Source of the DNA: Reclinomonas americana ATCC 50394
Taxonomy: Eukaryota; Jakobida; Jakobea; Jakobida
Assembly: GCA_048213135.1 (NCBI GenBank)
Contig: PS015173.1
Location: 35,939 to 99,938, forward strand
Direction of reading: 5' to 3'
DNA: 64,000 bases
The position numbers were made by a program, and so were the translations under genes. The notes beneath the pieces are model-generated. The model did not search any database. It was not told the DNA's origin and was given only the letters and a program-made list of their open reading frames with translations. Position 1 is the stretch's first letter; every line of letters starts with the position of its first letter. Positions 25,701 to 37,700 of the stretch are shown here, in pieces.

Positions 25701-28700
25701 TTTGAAGGAAAATGTTACGTCTGCATGCTGAGATGTGTGGTGTGTGCGCCGCTAATATGATGAATGTGTGCGCGACACAGCTTTTTGCGTGCTGCGTGTG
25801 CATGGAAGCAGGCCTTCCGCTTAACATTGTCGGCGAGCCGGGCACCGCCAAGACACTCTCGTTTGGCGTGGCCGTCAGTAACATGGGAACTGTTGGTCGC
25901 GGACAGACCCTCCTTTCGGCGTTCCGTCGCGTGAAGCCATTCCACTACCAAGCGAGGTATGAATTTTGCGTTCCTGCCAACAAAATAATGGAACCCGCCG
26001 CTGACTCGCTCCGTGTGTCTCGTGTGCAGCAAGGACAGCTCGGCCGCTGAGATCGAATCCGTGTTCCAGAACGCCATTGATCTCCAGCGCCGCATGCGCA
26101 ATCTCAATGGCGAGCAGTGCGTGGTATTCCTCGACGAAGCCGGTCAGTTGTGCCGTACCCTACCCCCCGATGTCCAAGTTCTTGCTGAGTTGCCTTCATT
26201 GTTGTTTCAGGTCTGCCGTCACAGCGCAAGCAGGCACTGAAGGTCACCCATGCCTATCTGGACCATCCGGTCGTGTCTTCTGTGTTTTTGTCCAACACGA
26301 CACTCGACGCAGCGTGAGTAATTGTGTACGCCCGCTGTCTCTTTTGTGGTGCTCTCGTTCTCAACAGTTTTGACATTACAGCAAGACGAATCGCATGATC
26401 CAAGTGCTGCGCCCGCTCTCGTCGGAGGCCGAACTACGCGAGCTCGCGCACGGCTTCCTCACCGACAATTCACCGCAGGCAGCCACTCCGTACCTCGAGG
26501 CGCTTGCGGAGGGGCTGTGCAGGGGATTCAAGCGTGTGGTTGAGTTTGCCGATAACCTCTTCCACATGCGCGATTTCGTGTACTTTTTGCGGTATCTGCG
26601 ACGAGCCGCCTCTCGTGACGGCGCTCTGGGCGATCAGGTGCGAGTGTGCATTTGCTTGCGGTGAGAGTGCTGCCCCGCTGTGCCCAAGAATGGCTCTTGT
26701 ACTGCGCAGTTTGTCGTGTCGGTCGAACACTTTGTGGCCGGCGTGTATCGCAACTTTGGTGGCATTCCGTCTCACCGATTGCGCCAGGTGCTCCTTTTTT
26801 TGTTGTGCGCACGTGATCGTTTCAGTGGCATTGGTGGCTCACCGAGTCGTGTGTAACATTGGCCAGCTGTGTGACATGTTTGTTGACGAGGTGAACCGTG
26901 CAATCGTGGAAAGGTTCGACCCTCCTCCTGAGCACATGCTGCTGCTGATCGACGAGCGGCGTATGCAAGACTTCTCGGTGGTCAACGCCCTGCGTGGCAG
27001 CCTGGAGGAAAGGCTGAAGGAGGACGAGGACCCGAATCAGGTGTGCAATGTGATGCGCACGCGTGTGTGTGTGCGCCGTTGACGACTGACGATGTGTGTT
27101 GCTCGTGTTCGTCCACGTAGGCCCCGTTCCGCTACACCCTGCTTATCGACCCGACCGAGTCGCAGCTGTCGGTGCAGCTGCTGTACGACCTCAAGAGTGC
27201 GTATAAAACTGAAACCGTAGCTATCGAGTGTGTACTGACCAGGCGAATCTCTCTCTCTCTCTCTCTTTTGTCAGTTGTGGATCCTGATCGCACGGTGGTG
27301 CGATGTGTCACTGCGGATTTCGAGCGTGATGACGACCAGCTTGTCAATCGGCCTTTGGTTCTTGCTCGCATTGTCGACGCCATGCTCAAGGGTCAGACGG
27401 TGGTTCTCATCAACGTTGCGTCTCTCTCTCTCCTGCTGGTCGTCTTGTGGCTTCCTGGATTGCCAACGAGTCTCGAAACAATCACACAGGGTGCGACCAT
27501 CTTTACATCGTTGTACGATGTCTTCAATCGGCACTTCATGTGCGTCAAGGGCCAGTACTATGGTGTGTCACCAACAGTGCGCAATGTCTTAGTTGTTGAT
27601 ATTTACCTCCTTTGTTCCTCGCAGCCAATGTGGCCATCGGAGCCATGTCGCGCTACGTTGTCGGTGAATATCACTCTTGTCTGTCCCTTAGACTTCTTCG
27701 TGTTGTCCACTACTGACACTGTCCGTTGGGTGGCTAGTGCATCGCGATTTCCGTGTCATTGTCCACTTGCCACTCAAGTCGTTGCCTACTACGCCGCTGC
27801 CGTTCTTGAATCGGTGTGTAGCCATGCCCTGTTTTTGTGTGAGTGCAAACTTGCGTGCGCTAACTCTCGCCACCTCGTCAGCTTTGAGAAATTCGTTCTT
27901 GGTGCCACCGACGGTTTGTAATGCAAGAGGCACCATCCGCGATGTTTGATTCTGATGAAAGCTTCCATTTGATACATCACTTAGTGCTGGACGAGATGCT
28001 GCTTGATCCACGAGTCGCACGCATCCCGACCGTGGACGGTGGATCGGCGCCGCTGTTGCGCGCAGTGTCTGAAGGATGCCATGTTGCGTGTGACATTAGT
28101 TGGTTTTCGTGTGGTGCGGAGAGCTGACTTGCGCGGGTGTGACGCACAGGAATTCGTACGCCAGGTTGATCCTACCGCATTCTTTGGCCTGCATGCTGCA
28201 GAGACGGTTGCCGCTCTCTTCATCAGCGTCGCTCGTCAGAGCGCTGGCGGACTGCCGCTAGTGACTCCTCCGTTTGCCATGCCCCCTCTCAGCCGGCAGG
28301 CAGCTGCGCTGGCCGCTGCCAGTCGCTCAGATCTCGATCCCGATCAGTTGCAGACTCTCATCCGCCTCGCCAATTTCCACCTGTTGCAATTGGTGCGACC
28401 GGAGACGCTGTACAGCCTTCGGCACCGGCTGCCGGTGGTGTACTTGTCGGAGGTTGGTAATCCATCCTATGTGCATCTGCTAGTCAGAAGACGACACATG
28501 CTTATTCACTCCCCTCACTCTTCTTGGCGTGCAGTACCTGGTCACACAGGAGCACCTCTCAGTGTACGCACTGCTGTCGCAAGTGCTGCGACTGCGACTG
28601 GCTCCCAATGGCGCTGCGGAGGCTCGTGATCGGACGCCATCCAAGTGGGTGATTTACACTCGCTCGTCGTACGAGCTGGCGCAGTTGCATCAGCGCCCAT

Positions 28701-31700
28701 CGCTGCTGCGAGTGCTCCTGGCGCCGGTGCAAATGGAGCCCGGGCAGGATATCGCCGATGTGGCGCAGGTTTGTTTTGGCTTCGTCTCAAACTATGCATG
28801 TGCCACGTGCATGCTTGCTCAAGTGTTGTGATGCACAGATTTCCGTACTCGGTTCCTTCATGTCGCAAGAGGACTGCGCAGCCTCGGTGCGCGATTTCTT
28901 TGCCAGCCGTCGACGCCTGCTGTTGGTGACAGCGGACATGTTGCGTAGATCACGCACTCGCTTCGGTCGAGAGAGATGATGCATTCTGAAAAGCATTTAT
29001 TATTCCTCTGCTGCAGGTCGGTCGTGTCCACTCGCCAAGTCAACTTTTGGCGCTTCCAAGTCGACGAGCAACTGCGCCAACTGGCCGGTGCTGCTGCCGA
29101 GGGCGAGAGAGCGCCGGTCGTGGTCCTCATTCAGCATTTGCCACCGGAGCTCGTCTCCAACCAGTTCGGTGCGTGCTCACTGGACGCCACACCACTGATC
29201 AACAACTGGACGTATACGTACGTGGACTCGCTCGGTAGGTTGAATTTGTTTGTTCAAAGCGCTGCGTTGAAGTATTCGTGTCTCATGTGACTATCAAGGC
29301 TTGTCGACTGGATCTGCACATGACGACGCAATCGTCGCCGCTGATGCGCAGGGTGCTGATGGCGAGCAGCCGGCCGCAGTCATGGGCGCAGTTCACGCAC
29401 GTCAGTGGATGGCTGTGGCATTCGGCCTGACGCAGCGAGCGGTATGTTTGTGGTTGGTGTTGTTTGACTCGGCTCTGTTGTGTGTACTGATGCGCTGCAA
29501 TGGTCTCTGCAGGCCGCCGATGACGGACAACTGGGCGAATTCGACAGCCTCTTTGAGTCCTCGCTTAATGCCGTCTTCAACGTCTGCAATGTCACTGCCG
29601 TGCGGCTTCCGCAGTCACTTGTTCTCCGCCATGCGTCGGCGTTTTACAAGGCGCCTATGCCGACTGCAGCCATTCCTCCGGCAACTCGACTGGCCGTGTT
29701 CCGCAAGGTACGTCTAAGGGACCACTCTTCGACAGCAGAGATGTTGATGTATTGATTGCTTGTTGCGTAGGTTCTGGAAAAGCACCCGCAGCTCAAGGAG
29801 GATGTCGTGCAGCGCTTCGTGAGCATGTGGAACTTGATGATGCTATCGCGCATTGTGGACTCGAGCTGCAAGGTCCTTACCTGCTTCCTTGATTTCTCTC
29901 CGATTTCGTCGCATCTGCTGTGCTAACTTGCTGGTGACTGCCGCTACTGCAGAGCATCTTGCGCGGCGACATTGTGCGGTCGTTGCTGGATGTCATCCTG
30001 TCGAGCATGCAGGAGATGATGCAGGGTCAGCTGTCCAACATTGTTCGGGCCTTCTGCGAGCATCTGTCTTTGGAAAGCGTACTTCGCGTGCTGTTTGACG
30101 ACGATGCCAACTTGGCGGTGCATGCCGAGTGGCTCACAGTGTGCATTCGCTCCCTCGAATCGTCACGTCCGACCGGCTCCGGCAGCGGCACTGGTGCATT
30201 GACATGCTCAGTGCCAATGGGCAAGGACCTCATCGCTGAGCCGCCCCGACTGCCACTATACGATGTTGCGTGTCCATCTGTGTTTGTACAACGCACACTT
30301 AAGCCTTGTGAGAGGTGGCCAGCTCAAGTGGTGTTATTTTTCTCTTCGTTGAACACAGTACCTCGCGTCTCGCATGCGTACTCTGGTGCGACGAGCTGTT
30401 CGACGTGTTCCGGAGCGTCGCGACGATCCCGAGGCTCTTGCCGAGCAGCTCGACTTGCTGCTCCGCAAGAGCACTGTGGCCCCGCTGTGCGCTACGATCG
30501 AGCAACGCGACTGTTGCGTGCGTTCTTCGCAATTCATGCAGATTAAGTCATGCGGAGCTCACCCGACACTCCTCCTTGCTTCACATGCAGTGCTGTGGAA
30601 CAACTGCCTGTACGACTTCCTCACTCGTAGTCTGGGTCTGCCACTTCGCGGCTTGCCTGAGCGCCTGTTCAATGTGTTTGCGAACCTGCTGGAGCTCCTC
30701 GACTCGCGCCGTGGCAAGATGTGCTCCATGTTCGTCTCGCTGCATCTGCAACGACCGCTATTCGCATTCGCTTTTGCGTCACTCCGACCACTGTTGGAGA
30801 TCGCGCCGGGCGAGTGCGTGCAGCTGTTTGCGGATCTGGAGCGCGCAGGCACTGTGGAGGAGTTCCGACGGACACTCGTTGGTCGCGATGTGGGAGTGCT
30901 GTTCAATGCCGTCGTCGACATTGCTCACGGCCACGCCGCCGATGCCGACTTGCAGAAGCGCATGACGGCGCTGGAAAGCACGCTACTCTTCTACTTTAGT
31001 CGAGTCGGCAGTCGTGAAAAGCTGCTGCCGATGGTGGCTGACGCGCACGAACGCGCCAAAATTGACGTGCTTACGGTTCGCTTGGACGTCCTCGGTCAAT
31101 GCGATCACTGTTCCCAAGCATGGTTCTGACCACATGCTTGCTTGACGTGTTTCAGGTTGTACATCTGTGGCTCCATCAGCTGCAGTTCGGCAACGAGTCT
31201 GCAGAGGTGCTGATTCGAGATCTGTCGCGCATTATCGACGACGTCGAGCGTGCGGTGCGCGAGGCTCGTCTGGTAAGCTGTTACATCTGAATCATTCCGT
31301 CCGTCTGCGGTTGTCTCACTAACACGTGTCGCAAAAGCCCTTCGGAGGCGTGATGGAACTCGTGCGGCAGCTGATTCGCGCCGAGTATGACCGCCGTCAT
31401 GGAGTGATTGATGGACAAGTGGTGGCTGGATTCCTCTTCGAAGTCCTGCAAACATTTGTGTCTGCACCGTTGTTGGAGGCAGGTGTGCGCGAGGACCCGG
31501 CCGTCCAGGCTCAGTGGCTCGACGGTCAGGCCAGTGCAATGAGACTGCTGAATCCGGAGCAGGCCGATCACTCTCGCTTCGTGCGTAATCAGGAGCGCAC
31601 TTGTCGCCGCTCACGCCGCTGTCGCCTTCTCAATCATGGTTTTGTGTGTATAGTTCTTCAACGAGTTGCCGCGCGATCTGCGCGCTCAGATGCTGCTGAA

Positions 31701-34700
31701 GATCGTCCGCGAGGCACTCTCGTCGCCCCATCACGAGGCCAAGGAACAGCTCTTCAGCGCCATGAGCGACGAGATTCGCATGGGTATCGCCAGCCCGGAG
31801 CAAGGCGCAGCTGCAGGTGCTGCCGCGCCTGCCTTTGTTCCGTTGGATCTCTGTGCGGCGGACGTACTGGCAGATGCGGCGTTTGTGTCGCGCTTCGACG
31901 TACTGTGCTACGAGGTCAGCTGTTCTGCCTCTTGCTGCCTTTTTGTAATGCGCACACTTACCGATTCCGCTTCGTGCAACAGGTGTTTGCAGAGTACATT
32001 CGTGGGTTCACCGTGCGCGACTGCGTGCAGTACATTCTCTCGATTGAGCAGCAAGTACTGCGCGACCCAGGCGCCAAGGTGCACTACAATACCGTACGCG
32101 TTCAACATGGCAGTAGCAGTTGAGTCTCACCCGCTGTTTCTCTCTGTCTCTCGCTTGCGTGTTTCACAGTTGTCTGGTGACGTGTTCGGGGCCGCACTTC
32201 GTGTCCAACTCTTGCGAACATTTGCCTCGACGCTCGGCAGCGATCCACGACCACCCATCGAAGTTGCGTCGTGCGATGAGTTGAACTCTCTCTCCGTGCT
32301 GCGTTGTGTTGCTCATGGTGATCGCCAGTTGCTACGAGATGTGAATGTGGTCGGCGATGTCGCTACCGCCGAACGCCTGTTGCGCCAGGCGCTGGCTTCC
32401 GGCCAACCGGCTCAGTTGTTCTTCTTCGGCTCCATTCCGGTGCGACTCCTTGCGTGTGTCTTCGATTGGTTTTAAGCATGGTCTTTACGCGGCTTTCGCT
32501 TGTCACATGCATATGCAGACACAAGACCGGCTGGTGACCGTGCTGCGTTCGCGTGAGTTCCTCGACGCGCTGGGCATGGTGCAAAACTGGTTCGTCGATT
32601 CGGAAGTTGGCGCCGCCTCGTCGCACCAGATGCCATTCATGCTCGATCCGACGCACCCACACCATGTGGTCTTCACGGCTCTCCGCACTGCGATTGCCAA
32701 CAATAACCCTCAAGTTTGTGCACTCGACTAGCTGCCTACTTCAATGGAGCCACACACTCATTTGTCGCACAATGTTCTTTTCTTGCAGGCGGTGGTGCAG
32801 CTCGTGACAGAGCGAGTGAATCAGGCCGGTGGCGACGCTTCAGCGATCCTGGAAACGCGCCACGTGCTTCGCATGTGCGTGTTGGCCATCGCGTACCACG
32901 ACTACTTCTGCCGCTGCCGCGAGAGTGCTTGCCTCGTCACACTGCTGGACGACGCCGCCTACCAGGGCGTTCGAGATGCGCTGCTGCTGGATTCGCACGC
33001 GGGTTCGGCGGGTCGTGAGCGTCGCATGTTCCGCTTCTTCTCGGTTATGCCGCCCGACGTTCCTGATCGCTACGCCAACGCATTCGCGTACATTTTTTCG
33101 CTCCAGTTGTGTTTCCTCTGTCTCCCATGCCACTTCTCGGCACAGTGGTTAACGCACTTGCTTACCGTTGCAGTGCTGTGCAAAACGATCCGGCCCTTGC
33201 GATCAAGCGCCACTTCTTGTTTAACTTGCTGCTCACCGCTGTCAGCCTGCCGCACGATAGGAGCCATTTGTACCCACGCATCTTCTGTCCGACGGTGAGA
33301 TCGTCGCTGCGGCGTTGACTGCCGTCGTTTTCGCTTCTCACAGTGGTGGTTTGACTGACTTGCAGGAAATTGACGGTGCCAGCGAAATCGGCATTGGCTC
33401 TGCTGACTGTCACCGCAAGATTTGGGACTGCGGCTACCAGTATGACGTGCAGACTGGTTTGCAGCAAGGTCATACGTTTGACGGCAACACGCTGCACCGG
33501 TTGACCATGAACGCCATTACCTGTGCGTTTGCTTATTGCATGTGCACCATCGTCGGGGGAGACTGACAAGTAGAATGCGCATCCTTGCAGGGGGCTCCAC
33601 TGCCATGTGCTTCCTCATCGACCCGGAGGTTCACGCGGAAAATATTCGAGCCGGCCGGTATGTGTGTGTGCATCATTTTTTTGCGTAATGCACGACAGAT
33701 TACTGACAGAATGTTCATCGGTAGGCCATACCATTACTTGAGTTGAGTTGCATCGTGCTGCCGCGCCATGTGCGACCGAGCTCACGAATTGCTCCTTTTC
33801 TTTATCGTGGCATTTGCAGACGCCTACGGAGATTTTGCACGTGAGCGAGTCGATGGTATCGAGGTCCAGCGCAACCTGTCGCAGCAAATCGCCATCTACG
33901 CCTGGACGAAACCTTCAGTGTTCTTTGATGAAGTCTCTGCGCACGGTCTGCATCTCCTATGCTGGCGCTGTTGTCTTTTGCGGTGCTGCTGACATGGCGC
34001 TTTGTGTCTGGTAGCTGCGGTCACCGATGTGTCGTTCTACATGACGCAGGCGTTGGATCTGTGGCGAACAGAGGCGTGGCGAGCGATTCGTGCTGGCGGC
34101 GCTGATGTTCTGCGTGCGCATTTTACGACAGAGCCGCAAGGTGAGTGGCTGGATCGTGTATGTGAAGTAAGAGGCGACGCGAGAGCTTATTCGTGAAACC
34201 ATCATGTAGCCAAGGGCTATGAGAATTCCTGGCGCGATTGGTCATTCGCGCATTTGGTGGGCGCCGACTATGTGGCACTGAAGGCGCCGTACGAGGGCGC
34301 AGCCCGCCGTGCGGCCGAGCCCGTCGACCGTGCGTTGGAGTGGCATAACAGGAACATTGCAAATGTGGGCCTCCATCGACTGCGCTTCCCATCCGTTGAC
34401 TCATTCCGCGATGCGCTTGGTACGTGATGTCATCAAGAAGGCGATGTCGTGTGAAGTAATGGCCTCATGCTCACCATCGTGTGCCGGTTTGCAGGAGCGC
34501 AACGACCCGCGCTTGTGTACAAGTTCTTTGGCAAACGGCGCCATTTGTCCATGTTGCAGCACATTCCGCTGTTGGTGCACTTCTACAATGCGATCCACCA
34601 GCTGGTGGACCACCGTTGCGTTGGGCGCTGCTCTGCTGCTTCTCTCATCGCGTTGACTGTGGGTCACAGGCCTCACCGAGGAGCAAGCCTGCTCCTTGAC

Positions 34701-37700
34701 TGTGCGTACCGTCATTGCTGAGCTCGAAGAGCGCGCCGACATGCGTCGCGAGTTGCTGGAGCTGTGGAACCAATTCCGAGCGGCCACGACGGAGATTGCG
34801 GAGGTGTTTGCTCTGCTACCTGGTTGCGGAGAAGACGACGATGGTGGCGATGAAGACGGCGGCGCCGACGATGGGGCACACCGCGGGCAGGCCGACGCAG
34901 CTGCGCGGGCAATCCCACTCATTGACGACGAGACGCCGTTGATGGTGCTCTTATCGGTTTGTCGACAGTTTGCTGGCTTGCTTACTGTTGTAATATCACC
35001 GCGTGGGTTGATATTGACTGGACGTTCTCTGCTTGTACATGTAGTGGGCCGACGAAAACATGCATGATGCAATCTTGCAGATTGTGGAGATGCTAGTTCG
35101 CTTGCAGAACTCGATGCTCCGATCGGCGCACGACGCGCTTCCGCAGCTGGGTGTGACACGCGTGTCGGATGTGGCCCATCTTCATCTGATTGACGTCCAC
35201 AAGGACTTCACGATGCAGCAGTCGCTGTTGACTGGCGACCTGGATAATTCATTGCAGGCGTACGGTGTCACCTGTGTGAGTGTGGCGGATGATGGGCAGC
35301 TGGTGGTGGACTGGCCTCGCCTCAGTCGATATGTGCGTATATCTGTCCCTTTCTCACTATGATACGCGTGCTGACTGTGTGTACTTGCAAATGATGCAGC
35401 TCGTGTATCGCCATGTTCTTGGTCGCGCGTCAATCGTCAGCAGCAGAGATTCTACTGGTGGTGTGCGGCGAGTGTGGGAGCCCAAGACTCAACAGGTGCA
35501 GGCCGCGCACGCCGGTGCTGCGGTTGCTGCCGAGGGTGCAGATGCTCAGTCGGGTGGCGACGGTGCCATGAGTGCACTGGTCGAGTTACTCCCCCGAGTG
35601 ACTGACCAGTTGTGTCCACCACTTGAGGGGCGCCAGGAGGACGAGTTGCAGAGAATGTTTGGCCGCGCAACTAGCGTGCAGCTGTCACAGGTGGCAGAGC
35701 AGCTGGTCAGTGTCCTCCGCAGTTGCCTGGCCGAGCGGCTGTTCTTGGACCGCCATTCGCGTCTGGTTTGTATTCGTGTGATCCACCGCAGCTGTGCAGG
35801 AGAAGTCCACTAATTGGCGAGCAGACGATTGAGGATGTGTGCAACGAGTACTGCGGAGTCCCTGTCACCGGCTTCCTCACGCATGCGTGCGGCCGCCCGA
35901 TCAAACATTTGCGCAGTCTGTGCAACGTGGTGGTCGAACTGTTCGCCGACATGGCGGAACTCGGCGAGCAAGCGGCTGGAGGGAACTTGTTTGGCGGCGC
36001 TGGTCAACAGCTCGATCGCCCATTCTCCCTTCAGTGTCGAGTTTCGTTTTTCACGAGCTGCCCATGGGCGTGTTATCTCGCAGCTGACATGTGAATCTTG
36101 CAAGACTGCGCTGGACGCAGCACGACAGCGCATTCTAATCTCCAGCGACAGCATGGAGGCGCGGCGTACTGTGGCGTTCTTGCAACGTGTCAGTCAGGCG
36201 CTGCGCGAAGAATTCATTGTGGAGGCACTGCAAATGCAGCCACAGATGTCTCTTTGCGAGGCTCTGGGACAGGAGTTGGATCGGGAAGCGCACGGCGACA
36301 TGATTGATGTCTGGCTGCCTGCATCGCTGCTTGCCGAGCACTATTCAACGTACTTGCGCTTCCTGCGCAAGGTTATCGGTGTTTTGTCCCTGCGCTTCCT
36401 GCGTGCCAATACGCAGCAGTATGCCGAACATCCACCGCCGTGGTGCGTCCCGGATCGTCCTCTGCAGCAGATGGCATTCCTGTCCGAGGAGGAGCCTCCG
36501 ACGCCCGCAAATTCCGAGGCAAGCTCTGCTGATCGCCGCCGCCCTCGCCACGAAAGCGGCGACCTCGGCGTGGACGAAGATGCGGTGGAGGACGATGTGG
36601 AGATGGTTGAATTCCCCACGGCCTTCAACCGCGGTGGCCGAGGTGGCGGCGGGCAGCAGCCGGCTGGTGCACAGGACTTCTTCCTGCATCAGGCACGCCG
36701 CATGCACTTGCTGCAGAGTTTGCAAGATGCCGTGGCTGTGGGAGACATCGAGGTTTGCGACACTGGTGCTATCTCGTGTGCTGCTGCTGAAGCTGATGTT
36801 AACGACTGCATCAGTCCATGTTCACCGTTCTTCGAGAGGATGTGACTCTGCTCGAGATGCGCAACTCAGACGGCCTCGGTTTGTTGCACCTGGCCGCCTG
36901 GCACAATCAAGCCGACCTATTCCATGTGCTGGTTGAGCAAGTGCAAATGGACCCGTGGATGAGAAATGCCGACGGAATGACAGCGTTGCACTTTGCGTTG
37001 CGTACTGCCACTCTCATCCTTGTCCTTCTCCTTGGCCACTGCTGCTCACAAGAGAAAAATCTGAAAACAGGTGCTTCCGCAACGCCCAGGCTGTCATCGG
37101 AGCTCTTGCTGACATGGGTCCTCTCGACTTCACCATTGAGACCGAGGACAAGAGAACGCCGCTTTCGCTTGCGGAGGAGGGTGGTCACGTTGAACTGGTT
37201 GGCAAGATTCAAGCCGTGCTCCATGGGTGCGCCTGTCATGTATTTGTTCTCCTCGCCGTTGCACAATGGTCATCACAACTGACTCTACTGCATGACCGGT
37301 GCAGCGACCCTGCGCCGTCAGACGATCCAGTGGAGCTTATGCCCATCGGCGTTGCTACATTGGATGTGGTGTGGTCCCTGCTTGCAGAAGGCGTCGGCGC
37401 GTCGCCGTTGCCGGCAGATTCTGCAGTTGGAGATGACGTCCAGTACCTGCAAAGTGCCGTGTTGGCGCTGGGACTGCAGCCGCGATCCACGCAGAGTATG
37501 TCTGTGATCGAGGTCGTGCCGAGTGCGCTGGGAGACGAGAGCGGAAGCTCGTGGCGCTGCGATGCGGCGGCTGAGTGGAGCATGAGTGCAGAGGGCACCA
37601 TCGCCGGTCACCCTGTGGACTTTACGGCTTTGGCGGAGGAGATTGTCGCCGGCCGAGTCGACTCGTCTCGTGATCTGGCCGCTCTGTGGGCTCTGTTGGT

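Noticed and set aside
29301-33700. Cys-containing exons as a possible RING in the giant protein (for example YHDYFCRCRESACLV at 32.9 kb)
   Set aside because: The spacing does not give the eight ligands of a C3HC4 RING, and the exon is otherwise helical.
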